Of a stretch of DNA of 56,604 nucleotides, positions 15,243 to 23,192 are shown piece after piece. The DNA comes from Pseudomonadota bacterium (GTDB lineage: Bacteria > Pseudomonadota > Gammaproteobacteria > Burkholderiales > Burkholderiaceae): assembly GCA_023441105.1 (NCBI GenBank), contig JAEZQX010000378.1, positions 1 through 56,604 on the forward strand. Reading direction: 5' to 3'. Made by a program: the position numbers and the translations under genes. The notes under the pieces are model-generated. The model saw nothing but the letters and a program-made list of their open reading frames with translations, was not told the DNA's origin and ran no database searches. The first letter of the stretch is position 1. Each line of letters begins with the position of its first letter.

Positions 15243-16468
15243 ATGCCCCCACCAAGAGTCCGCGGGTTGTCGACTTCTCCACCCATCTTTCCGGGCCGAT
15301 CGCGAGCAGGCATTTGGTCCAGCTCGGCGCCGACGTCGTGAAGATCGAGCATCCGAAGGTGGGCGACGGCAACCGCAGGTTCCCTCCCTTGTTCCATGAC
15401 GAAGGAATCCACCACCTGGCATTGAACCCGGGCACCCGCAGCCTTGCGGTCGACTCCCGGTCGGCAGACTGGCCCACGATCGTGCAGGCGGCGGCGCGCT
15501 GGGCAGACGTGGTGATCGTCGGAAACCGCCCGTCGAACGCCCTTCGGCTGGGTATCGATTTCGCTTCCATGACCAGGCACAACAAGGATCTTGTCTACTG
15601 CCTGGTCACCGGCTACGGCGTCAGCGGCGAATGGGCTGGCTGGCCAGCCCACGGTCTCAATATGGACTCCCTTGCCGGCGCAGTGCCGCTGGCGCAGGTC
15701 GATGGTCGAACTGACGTACCCGAGCATTTCAGGACTGCGGGAACGACGGTCGCAGGCATCGAGGCAGCCCTGGGTATCTACGCAGCCTTGCACCGCCGCA
15801 GTCAAGGGGGAGGCGGGCAGGTGGTGCATCTTTCCGTCTGGGAATCCGCCCTCTCGTGGATGTGGCGTGACGTGGCCACGTTCGCGAACCTCGGGCGGCA
15901 ATGGACTCCCTACAAGGACCTGGGCTCACGCTACTGCGTTTACCAGACCAGGGACCGGAAGGCGCTCCTGGTCTGCCCGAGCGAGCGTCACTTCTGGCAG
16001 GCATTCTGCAGCGAACTCGGACTGCCCCAGGAACTGAGGGAGCGCGGCGACTGGACGACTGGCAGCGACATGGGCGAACGCTACGTGGCCCTGGGCGAAC
16101 GCGACGTGATCCAGGCGCGGATCGGCGAGCGCACGCGCGCGGAATGGGTTGCCTGCCTGAGGCAGGCTGAGATACCGTTTGCCCCCATCCTGGACTGGCG
16201 CGAGGCGATGTCGGCACCCCATGCTCAGGCGAACGGAGTCATGACCGAGTTCGACTACTGCGGCAACAAAGTCCGGGTTCCAGTCGCGCCGGTCTCGATT
16301 ACCCCGTCAGCCGCGTTGGTGGACGGCGGATACGAAGCGCTGGGCAAGGCTCATCGCAACAAGGCGGACCATGTCAGCCGTCCGCCGACGCTGGGAGAGA
16401 ACAACCTCGAGATTCTTCGAGATTTCGGCCTGCTGGACCAGTTGAATGCCGGGAAGGAGATGACATGA
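15239..16468 (+). CDS. Divergent CaiB/BaiF CoA-transferase, second of a tandem pair
   Basis: A 409-residue CaiB-family protein. The N-terminus (VVDFSTHLSGPIAS, ADVVKIEHP) and C-terminus (RPPTLGENNLEILRDFGL) fit the family, but inner motifs are altered. NRSKRSVAVD becomes NPGTRSLAVD, and ENFRPG becomes VGNRPSN. The catalytic-region Asp is kept (D143 in GLNMDSLAGA), although the following QA-SG is lost. These changes suggest either a non-standard substrate or a partner subunit for the intact CaiB just upstream. Both ends overlap neighbours by 4 bp (ATGA), so CaiB-CaiB-Bug form a tightly coupled trio at the end of operon A. Confidence 0.87.
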   Translation: MNAPTKSPRVVDFSTHLSGPIASRHLVQLGADVVKIEHPKVGDGNRRFPPLFHDEGIHHLALNPGTRSLAVDSRSADWPTIVQAAARWADVVIVGNRPSNALRLGIDFASMTRHNKDLVYCLVTGYGVSGEWAGWPAHGLNMDSLAGAVPLAQVDGRTDVPEHFRTAGTTVAGIEAALGIYAALHRRSQGGGGQVVHLSVWESALSWMWRDVATFANLGRQWTPYKDLGSRYCVYQTRDRKALLVCPSERHFWQAFCSELGLPQELRERGDWTTGSDMGERYVALGERDVIQARIGERTRAEWVACLRQAEIPFAPILDWREAMSAPHAQANGVMTEFDYCGNKVRVPVAPVSITPSAALVDGGYEALGKAHRNKADHVSRPPTLGENNLEILRDFGLLDQLNAGKEMT

Positions 16469-17448
16469 AACACGTGCTTCGCTCGCGTCGCCGCGTCCTC
16501 GGAAGTATCTGTGGTGCGGCCGGCGCAACCTTGCTTCCCGGGTTGCGCGCCCAAACCCCTCAATGGCCTGCCAGGCCCATCCGATTCGTCGTCCCATCGG
16601 CTGCCGGTGGCGCTGCAGATTTCGTCGGCCGGACGTTCGGCGCCTTTCTTCAGCAAAGGGTTCAGCAGCCGGTCGTGGTCGAAAACAAGCCGGGAGCGGC
16701 GGCCATCATCGGCGCGGAAGCGGCCAAGAACTCGCCCCCTGATGGCTACACCTTCCTGGTCTCCGGAAGCTCAACCCAGGCGGCCAATGTCAGCCTGTTC
16801 AAGAGGCTGCCCTATGACCCAGAAAAGGACTTCGTGGAGGTAGGCATCTTCGGGCTTTTCCCGAACATAGCGGTCGTCAAGCCTGACGGCCGATTCCGTG
16901 GAATCGACGATATCATCCGCCAGGCGGCCGAGAAGCCGGGCACGGTCACCTACGGCTACTACAGCAGTTCATCCCAGGTTCCGCCTGCGTTGATACAGGC
17001 ACAGGCGGGCTTGCGGATGACGGGCGCATCCTACAAGAACATCACTCAGATCATCAGCGATGTGGCAGGCGGCGTGCTTGATTTCGCCTTCCTCGATGCG
17101 CTTTCCGCCGCCCCGGCGCTGAACGGTCTCCTGACTCCAATTGCCGTCACGTCGCCGGAGCCCTTCCTGAATCTTCCCGACGTGCCACCGGTCGCCAGAG
17201 TGCTGCCAGGGTTCGAAGTGCAAAGCTGGCTCGGCCTTTCCGCGCCGGCCGGAACGCCGGGGCCGATCGTCAGCCGGATCAATGAGATCATGAAAGAGGC
17301 GAGCGCAGACCCTTCGTTCCAGGAGGCCATCTCGAAGAAGGGAATGACGGTGCGCTACTCGACGCCCGCCGAGCATAGCGCATTTGCAGCAGCCGACCGG
17401 AAGCGATGGGCCGAATGGGTTCGGATCGCCCGGATCGAGCCGCAATAG
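16465..17448 (+). CDS. Bug/TctC-family periplasmic solute receptor (copy 5), possible Tat signal
   Basis: A 327-residue Bug receptor. The leader has RSRRRVLGSICGAAGA, close to the twin-arginine consensus, with cleavage near GLRAQT. The ligand loop PSAAGGAAD (44-52) has Ser where most copies have Tyr or Phe. The VVVENKPGAAAIIG, PDGYTFLVS and LSAPAGTPG blocks are normal. The usual NPGKLNYGS is EKPGTVTYGYYSSS, and the PYKG motif is SYKNITQIISD, so this is one of the most divergent copies. Last gene of operon A. Its stop codon is only 3 bp from the stop of the converging dehydrogenase gene. Confidence 0.9.
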   Translation: MKHVLRSRRRVLGSICGAAGATLLPGLRAQTPQWPARPIRFVVPSAAGGAADFVGRTFGAFLQQRVQQPVVVENKPGAAAIIGAEAAKNSPPDGYTFLVSGSSTQAANVSLFKRLPYDPEKDFVEVGIFGLFPNIAVVKPDGRFRGIDDIIRQAAEKPGTVTYGYYSSSSQVPPALIQAQAGLRMTGASYKNITQIISDVAGGVLDFAFLDALSAAPALNGLLTPIAVTSPEPFLNLPDVPPVARVLPGFEVQSWLGLSAPAGTPGPIVSRINEIMKEASADPSFQEAISKKGMTVRYSTPAEHSAFAAADRKRWAEWVRIARIEPQ

Positions 17449-17451
17449 AGG

Positions 17452-18468
17452 TCATTCAGGCGCGCTCGACGCCGGTCGATCGGCGGTCAACAACTCGGGA
17501 TTCGCCACATCCTTCGGCACGCCGTCGAGATAGGCCATGACGTTCTGCACCGCGGGTTCGAGGAGCCAGGCGTAGCCCTCGTCGGTGAATCCGCCCATGT
17601 GGGGCTGTAGCAGCACCTTGGGGTGCTTGCGCAGCCAGTGCTCGGGTGGCAGCGGCTCTTCCCAATACACGTCCAGCCCGGCCGCGGCGAGCGCATCCGA
17701 GTCGAGCGCTTCCCGCAGCGCCTGCTCGTCCACCAGAGCGGCCCGCGCGGTGTTGACGAAGTAAGCCCCGCGCCGCATCTGTGCAAACTCGGCGCGGCCG
17801 ATGAGATCGGCGCTGTCCTCCGTCGCATTGGCGTGCAACGTCACGACGTGGGCGCCCTGCAGCAACTGCTCGAAGCTCACCGCCTCGGCTCCCCAGGATG
17901 CCGCCCGCTCGGGCGTGAGCCTCGGGCTCCAGGCAACCACCCGCATGCCCATGGCGGCACCGGTCCGGGCCACCAACGCACCGACCCGGCCGAGGCCGAT
18001 CACGCCGAGCGTCTTGCCGGCCAGCGTGAAGCCCAGGCGCGTCTGCCAACCTCCCTCGCGCATCGCCAGCTGGTTCGCGACGGTCTGCCGGGTAAGGCCG
18101 AGGATCAGGCTCCACACCAGCTCGGCCGTCGCCTGGTGGATGATCTGCGGAACATCCCGAGCCTCGGGGCGTGAGACCAGGATACCTGCCCTGGTTGCGG
18201 CGGCAAGATCGACGTGCGGCGCGAGGCGCGGACCGCAGACCGACAGCAGCCGCAGCGTCGTCAGCTGTGCGAGCACCGTTGCCGGAAAGCGGACCCGATC
18301 ACGGATGGTGATCGCCACCTCTGCGCCCTCCAGCCGACGGACAATCTCCGCTTCGGACGTTGCCCTGCCGGTATGAATGTGCAAGTCGACGCGATCGGCG
18401 AGTTCCTTGACGCAAGCGAGCGACCGGGCATGGTCCAGGTAGTCCTCCATCAAGACAGCCCGAATCAT
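17452..18468 (-). CDS. D-isomer-specific 2-hydroxyacid dehydrogenase
   Basis: This 338-residue NAD(P)-dependent enzyme oxidises or reduces a 2-hydroxy/2-oxo acid pair. The Rossmann motif GVIGLGRVGALVA is present. The catalytic set is visible: Arg in VNTARAALVDE (Ala replaces the usual Gly after Arg), Glu in YWEEPLP and His in LLQPHMGG. The start ATG at 18468 overlaps the Bug stop by 4 bp; the much longer open frame upstream is inside the Bug gene and not coding. Last gene of operon B, ending 3 bp from the end of operon A. A hydroxyacid dehydrogenase downstream of two oxygenases fits oxidation of the hydroxylated product. Confidence 0.92.
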   Translation of the reverse strand: MIRAVLMEDYLDHARSLACVKELADRVDLHIHTGRATSEAEIVRRLEGAEVAITIRDRVRFPATVLAQLTTLRLLSVCGPRLAPHVDLAAATRAGILVSRPEARDVPQIIHQATAELVWSLILGLTRQTVANQLAMREGGWQTRLGFTLAGKTLGVIGLGRVGALVARTGAAMGMRVVAWSPRLTPERAASWGAEAVSFEQLLQGAHVVTLHANATEDSADLIGRAEFAQMRRGAYFVNTARAALVDEQALREALDSDALAAAGLDVYWEEPLPPEHWLRKHPKVLLQPHMGGFTDEGYAWLLEPAVQNVMAYLDGVPKDVANPELLTADRPASSAPE

Positions 18469-19430
18469 TGCGGCTCCAGGCCGATCTTGCGGGCCACGTC
18501 GGCAAGGTATCGGGCTTCCTCTGCGAGAGCGCCGGCCGCCGCTGCGGGAGGTTGGTCGGTGACCGAGAATCCCATCTTCTCGATGCGAGTTCTCACCTCG
18601 GGATCCCTCAGTGCCCGGGACGCCGCTGCATGAAGCTTGTCGATCGCAGCCTTCGGCGCACCCGCGGGCGCATTCAAGGAGTAGGCGAGTCCGCGTATCT
18701 GCGGGTAGCCCAACTCCTTGAAGGTGGGGACCTGGGGGAATGCCGCCAGACGCTGGTCGCCGGTAACGGCCAGCGGGCGAACCCGCTCGCCGAAGGTTCG
18801 CACCGAAGACTCGGGGATCAGCCCCAGCTGGACTTCGTTCGCGACGATCGCCTGCATGTACGGCCCCCCGCCCTTGTAGGGCACGTGAACGATCTCGAGG
18901 CCGATCGCGCGGATCAGCGCCTCGATCGGCAGTTGCACCGTCGGGGCCGGGGCGCCGTAGTTCAGCTTCCTCGGATGGGCCTTGGCGTAGGCGACGAACT
19001 CGGCAAAGTCCTTCCAAGGTGCCGCGGCGGGCGAACTGAGAACGTAAGGCACTTCGGCCACGCCGATGAAGGGCGGAAGATCCTTCAAGGGGTCGAAGCG
19101 CAGATCCCTCACGGTCACCGGAAGACTCGCCAGCGCGCTGACCGCCGTCGACACGAGCATGTAGCCATCGGACGGCTTCTGGTTGATCACGTATTCCAGC
19201 CCGATGATCGCGTTCGCCCCCGGCTTGTTCTCCACCACGATCGGCTGCCCGAGGGACTTGGACATCTCGGCGGCCATCAACCGGCCGAGCGTGTCTGCAA
19301 CGGTTCCGGGGGTGTTGGCGACGATCATGCGGATGGGACGGTCAGGATAGGTCTGCGCGCTGGTCGGTCCGGATCCGAGGACACAGGCGCCGGCGGTCAG
19401 CAATGAACCGACGCGCAAGGCGATCGACAT
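18465..19430 (-). CDS. Bug/TctC-family periplasmic solute receptor (copy 6), atypical ligand loop
   Basis: A 321-residue Bug receptor with a Sec signal (MSIALRVGSLLTAGACVLGS, cleavage near TSAQT). The loop at 38-46 reads ANTPGTVAD: the Pro-aromatic start and second Gly of the usual P-Y-x-x-G-G are missing, while the final Asp is kept. VVENKPGANAIIG, SDGYMLVS, NYGAPAPTVQL, HVPYKGGGPYMQAIVAN and LNAPAGAP identify the family. The AAGGA site 6 bp before the ATG at 19430 supports the start; the longer frame upstream overlaps the TauD gene. The unusual loop suggests a different ligand from the other copies. Confidence 0.9.
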   Translation of the reverse strand: MSIALRVGSLLTAGACVLGSGPTSAQTYPDRPIRMIVANTPGTVADTLGRLMAAEMSKSLGQPIVVENKPGANAIIGLEYVINQKPSDGYMLVSTAVSALASLPVTVRDLRFDPLKDLPPFIGVAEVPYVLSSPAAAPWKDFAEFVAYAKAHPRKLNYGAPAPTVQLPIEALIRAIGLEIVHVPYKGGGPYMQAIVANEVQLGLIPESSVRTFGERVRPLAVTGDQRLAAFPQVPTFKELGYPQIRGLAYSLNAPAGAPKAAIDKLHAAASRALRDPEVRTRIEKMGFSVTDQPPAAAAGALAEEARYLADVARKIGLEPQ

Positions 19431-19462
19431 GGATTTTCCTTGTTGGATTGGAGGAAGGCTCG

Positions 19463-20359
19463 TCAGGCCCTCCCGGTCTTGAGGACGACGTGGTCCACGG
19501 CAGGGTCGAACGGCCGGCCGGAGACCGGCGCGAACAAAGTGCAGCGCTGCAGGCTTCGCAGCTCGCTGAGGTCGTAGTCCTGGACTGCGTAGTGCATCGT
19601 GCAGCGGTTGTCCCACATCAGCAGATCGTCCTGGCGCCAGCGATGGCGGTAGACGAACTCGTAGGAGGTTGCATGATCGTTGAAGAAATCGATCAGGGGT
19701 CGGCTCTCCTTCTCGGAGTAGCCGACGAAGTGGCGCAAGAAGCCGCCCGCGAAGACCCCCTTCCTGCCCGATTCCGGATGGACCCGCACCAGCCGGTGAA
19801 CCACCGGCGGATGGTTGCGGCGCCGCTCCGCCTGCAGCTCCGGCGTGTAGCGGTGAAAGTCCGGCGCCAGGCTGACGTCGTGCACACCCTCCAAGTTGTC
19901 GGCCAGCGCCTTCATGCTCGGGGACAAGGCATCGTACGCCCGGTACATGTTGGCGAACATGGTGTCGCCACCGATCGACGGCAGCGTCTTGGCCAGCAGG
20001 AAGCTCGCGGTGGCCGATCGCACCGAGAACGACATGTCGGTATGCCATTTGTCGGCGATCAGGACCTGCAGCGTCTTTCCGTCGAACACCAGCGGCTTGT
20101 TGGCCACGATGTTCACCTCGGGAAAATCCGGCCGGTTCCAGTGCGGCCGCGAACGATGGTCGTCGAGCTCGCCGAAGCGGGAACAGAATGCGATCTGCTC
20201 CTGCGGACCGAGATCCTGGCCAGGAAAACAGAGCACGAGGTTGTCGAGCCACGCCTGCCTGATCTCGGCGATGGTCGCGTCGCTTTGCGCTTGCCTGAGG
20301 TCCAAGCCCGTGACTTCCGCGCCGAGCGCGTAGGCAAGTCTCCTGACCGTGAGAGTCAT
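19463..20359 (-). CDS. TauD/TfdA-family Fe(II)/2-oxoglutarate dioxygenase
   Basis: A 298-residue oxygenase with H106/D108 in KWHTDMSF, distal H256 in MHYAVQDY and Arg R268/R272 (ELRSLQRCT). It belongs to a different subgroup from the first oxygenase of the operon. Its closest relative here is the one at 37321: both have GGDTMFAN, a long C-terminal tail, and lack the DAGxxWH lead-in. CAGGAGAAG just upstream of the ATG at 20359 confirms the start. It stands between two Bug genes (14 bp after one, 32 bp before the next) in operon B. Confidence 0.92.
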   Translation of the reverse strand: MTLTVRRLAYALGAEVTGLDLRQAQSDATIAEIRQAWLDNLVLCFPGQDLGPQEQIAFCSRFGELDDHRSRPHWNRPDFPEVNIVANKPLVFDGKTLQVLIADKWHTDMSFSVRSATASFLLAKTLPSIGGDTMFANMYRAYDALSPSMKALADNLEGVHDVSLAPDFHRYTPELQAERRRNHPPVVHRLVRVHPESGRKGVFAGGFLRHFVGYSEKESRPLIDFFNDHATSYEFVYRHRWRQDDLLMWDNRCTMHYAVQDYDLSELRSLQRCTLFAPVSGRPFDPAVDHVVLKTGRA

Positions 20360-20373
20360 GTCTTCTCCTGGAG

Positions 20374-21375
20374 TCAGTAGGCGGACGTGCCGGCCAGCCC
20401 CGCGTCCGTCACCACCTTCTTCCACATGTCGACGTTCGCGCTGATGAATTCTCCGAACTGCTTCGGCGTTCCCGGTGTTGCGTCCAGATCCAGGGAAACC
20501 AGGCGCTGCTGCATGGCGGGCTGCCGCAGCACCTCGTTGATCGCCTCGTTCAGACGGGTGACGATGGCAGCGGGCATTCCCGCCGGGCCGACCACCCCGT
20601 ACCATGAGGTGACTTCGAAGCCCGGCAGCCCGGCTTCGGCGATGGTCGGCACATCCGGGGCGCTCTGCATCCGCGTCTTGGAGGAAACGCCCAGCGCCCT
20701 CAGCTTTCCGGCTTTCACCTGGCGCATTGCGCTGGTCAAGGCGGCAAACATGAACGTGACTTGCCCGCTCATGACGTCCATCTCCGCCGGCGCTCCGCCC
20801 TTGTACGGGATGTGGGTGGCTTCGAAGCCCGCCATGGACTTGAACAGCTCCGCTGCCAGGTGGTTGGACCCGCCGGCACTCGGGGACGCGTAGTTCAGCT
20901 TGCCATCCTGGGCTTTCGCATAGGCAATCAGTTCCGATACCGATTTCACGGGAACCGACATGCCGACAACCAGGACCTGCGGGCCTTCGGCCACCTTCGC
21001 AACCGGCGTGAAGTCGCGCAAGGCCGAATACGGCAGCTTGGAGAACATCGTCTCCTGAATCGACAACGGGGTCGACGTGTAGAGGATCGTGTAGCCGTCG
21101 GGCTCGGCGCGGGCAGCCACTTCGGAGCCGATCACGCCGCCCGCCCCCGCGCGGTTCTCGACAATGACGGGCTGGCCAAGCAACTTCGAGAGTTGCTCGG
21201 AGATCGCCCTGGCCATGATGTCCAGGGGACCACCCGGCGGATAGGCGACGATCATCTTCACCGCTCTCGTCGGATAGCTTTCGGACGCCGTCTGCGCAGC
21301 GGCCGGCGATATCGCGATGGCCAGCCCCAACAGAAGCCCGACGGCTGAACGTCCGAGGTTGAAAGCGGCAAGCAT
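20374..21375 (-). CDS. Bug/TctC-family periplasmic solute receptor (copy 7)
   Basis: A 333-residue Bug receptor with a Sec signal (MLAAFNLGRSAVGLLLGLAI, cleavage near AAAQT). The ligand loop is AYPPGGPLD at 44-52. VIVENRAGAGGVIG, PDGYTILYT, NYASPSAGGSNHL, HIPYKGGAPAEMDVMSG and VGPAGMPA are typical. GGGAGA lies 7 bp before the ATG at 21375; longer in-frame starts upstream run into the oxygenase gene. Second gene of operon B. The first residue of the loop is Ala instead of Pro, as in copy 6, so the two receptors of operon B share this deviation. Confidence 0.92.
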   Translation of the reverse strand: MLAAFNLGRSAVGLLLGLAIAISPAAAQTASESYPTRAVKMIVAYPPGGPLDIMARAISEQLSKLLGQPVIVENRAGAGGVIGSEVAARAEPDGYTILYTSTPLSIQETMFSKLPYSALRDFTPVAKVAEGPQVLVVGMSVPVKSVSELIAYAKAQDGKLNYASPSAGGSNHLAAELFKSMAGFEATHIPYKGGAPAEMDVMSGQVTFMFAALTSAMRQVKAGKLRALGVSSKTRMQSAPDVPTIAEAGLPGFEVTSWYGVVGPAGMPAAIVTRLNEAINEVLRQPAMQQRLVSLDLDATPGTPKQFGEFISANVDMWKKVVTDAGLAGTSAY

Positions 21376-21437
21376 GGATGTCTCCCTTATCTGTATAGGT
21401 GTCCCGCGAGGTCTCTCAAAGTCCGCGCGATCGAAGT

Positions 21438-22310
21438 TCAGGCGGGTACCGTACCGGCAATGGTCGCGCGGTGCATCAGCCGCCGCTGCGGCAGCGCGTA
21501 GTCGCCGACAGCGAAATGCTGGGTCGCGCAGTTGTCCCAGATCAGCAGATCCCCGACGTCCCAGGCGTGCCTGTAGACCAGATCGTCCGCGATGCAGAGC
21601 GCCTGCAGCCGCTCCACCATCTCTCGTCCCTCGGCCTCCGGGAGCCCGTTGATCCGGCGCGTCGCCGCTGCCGTCACGTATACGCACTTCCTTCCGGTCC
21701 GAGGATGCGTCCTGATCACCGGATGGTCGACACCTTCGATCTGGCGCGGATCGGTCAGGGGCGGGCGCTTCAGGTCCGGCTGGAGCTTGCGCAACGCATC
21801 GAAGACTGCTGCCAGGCTATTGTTGGCGGTCAAGCCCTCGAGGCGGCTTTTCAATCGATCGTCGAGCCGCTCGTAGGCAGCAGCCGTCCCGGCGAACCAG
21901 GTTGCGCCCAGCGACCGGCCCTGCGCGTCACGAGGGATCTCCAGCGCGTACAGCATCGAATAAAGATTGGGCCGCTCGTCGAAATGGCCGTCGGTGTGCC
22001 ACACCCGGCCGGCATCCGTAACGCCGATCGGCTCGCCTTTGTCGTCGACCAGATTTGAGATGCAGATCAGTTCCGGATGACCCGGCACGAGGTACTTGGG
22101 GAAGACGTGCGGCTCAAACGACCCGAAGCGGCCGCAAAAGTCGACTTGCTGTTGCGGCGTGAGCCGCTGCTCGCGGATGACGACGACCGACCGCTCATCC
22201 AGGACGCGGCGGATCTGCAGGAAGGTCGTCTCGTCGACCCCCGCCGCGAGGTCGACACCGCGGATCTCGGCGCCGATCGGACCGGCCGGCAGATCGACAG
22301 CCAGGCTCAT
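21438..22310 (-). CDS. TauD/TfdA-family Fe(II)/2-oxoglutarate dioxygenase
   Basis: A 290-residue oxygenase with H105/D107 in VWHTDGHF, distal H265 in QHFAVGDY and Arg R276 in PQRRLMHRA. It is closely related to the oxygenase at 11413 in the opposing operon. The ATG at 22310 follows CGGAGA at a normal distance. First gene of operon B, about 140 bp downstream of a strong predicted promoter (22484-22457) that shares 16 bp with the promoter of operon A. The long leader between promoter and start holds no ORF that I can support. Confidence 0.92.
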   Translation of the reverse strand: MSLAVDLPAGPIGAEIRGVDLAAGVDETTFLQIRRVLDERSVVVIREQRLTPQQQVDFCGRFGSFEPHVFPKYLVPGHPELICISNLVDDKGEPIGVTDAGRVWHTDGHFDERPNLYSMLYALEIPRDAQGRSLGATWFAGTAAAYERLDDRLKSRLEGLTANNSLAAVFDALRKLQPDLKRPPLTDPRQIEGVDHPVIRTHPRTGRKCVYVTAAATRRINGLPEAEGREMVERLQALCIADDLVYRHAWDVGDLLIWDNCATQHFAVGDYALPQRRLMHRATIAGTVPA

Positions 22311-22447
22311 CGCACGGTCTCCGAAGTCGATGCGCAGACGCGCTGGTTCTTGAGAGGCGAAGCGTCCCAGGCAAGCGGCCTGGATGCCCCGGCCCCACTG
22401 CCGGCTGCGACGACCATTGAAACATCCCCCCGCTGCATCCGCGTGTT

Positions 22448-22484
22448 GCTTATGGATACTATAACTTTCGCTGAGGGTATGTCA
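22448..22484 (-). promoter_or_regulatory. Sigma70-like promoter with 16-bp shared site, operon B
   Basis: On the minus strand a consensus TTGACA (22484-22479), a 16-bp spacer and TATAGT (22462-22457) read into the operon starting at 22310. The -10 lies inside TTATAGTATCCATAAG (22463-22448), identical over 16 bases to 8514-8529 upstream of operon A. A chance 16-bp match of this kind in 57 kb is very unlikely. The conserved part extends 9 bases beyond the -10, so an operator is implied and not just a promoter. Confidence 0.65.
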
Positions 22485-22548
22485 AACCTGCTTTCCCGAC
22501 AGTAGCGACCCCAGGAAGGGAAATCAGGCGCTGGCGAGGTCGCGCCCG

Positions 22549-23184
22549 CTACCTGATCGAAACCGCAGACGCTTCAGCTGGACGCGCGATTTCCAGCAGT
22601 TCCTCGGTGGCCGAGTAATAACCGCGGTAGCCGCAGCGAGCAAGCACCCGTGCCTTGGCCGTGTCGAAGAGACCGTCCTCCAGAAACCGGGGATCGATAT
22701 GCACGCCAACGATCTCGCCCATGACGAGATGCCAGTCGGTCGCTACTCCGCGGATGTCCTTCAACTCCTGGATCGAGATCACCCGGCATTCGAGCGCCGC
22801 TGGTGACGCAGCCACCCGGGGGGGCTTGACCAGTGTCGAGGGAGCCGCTTCGAGGCCGGCGAGCTGCATTTCGTCCTCGCCGGGCGCGACCTCTGCAGCG
22901 GAGATGTTCATCTGCTCCGCCAGGTCGAGGGTCGCCAGGTTAGCAACGAACTCGCCCGTTGCCTCGACATTCCTGAGCGAATCCTTTCGTCCCTTGCTCG
23001 AGAAGGCGAGGATGGGCGGCGTTTCGCAGACGAAATTGAAGAAGCTGTAAGGCGCCAGATTGACCCGGCCGAGTGTGTCCACCGTCGAGATCCAGCCGAT
23101 TGGTCGCGGCGCAACGATGGCCTTGAGGGGAGAGTGCGGCAGCCGGTGACCCTTGACAGGCTCGTAGAAATGCGTGGCGGTCAT
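22549..23184 (-). CDS. Flavin-reductase-like (FMN-binding split barrel) protein
   Basis: A 211-residue protein of the flavin reductase / DIM6-NTAB family. Family signatures are ASRPIGW-like APRPIGWISTVDTLGRVNLAPYSFF split over 28-52, then SSKGRKDSLRNV and EFVANLATLDLAEQMN. Members bind FMN and either reduce it for a partner oxygenase or act as oxidoreductases. I chose the ATG at 23184; a TTG at 23196 overlapping the Bug stop is also in frame. It is the last gene of the operon with the FMN-dependent oxidase, TauD, two Bug and the FAH-like gene. No two-component flavin monooxygenase is visible nearby, so its partner is unknown. Confidence 0.85.
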   Translation of the reverse strand: MTATHFYEPVKGHRLPHSPLKAIVAPRPIGWISTVDTLGRVNLAPYSFFNFVCETPPILAFSSKGRKDSLRNVEATGEFVANLATLDLAEQMNISAAEVAPGEDEMQLAGLEAAPSTLVKPPRVAASPAALECRVISIQELKDIRGVATDWHLVMGEIVGVHIDPRFLEDGLFDTAKARVLARCGYRGYYSATEELLEIARPAEASAVSIR

Positions 23185-23192
23185 GATGATGC

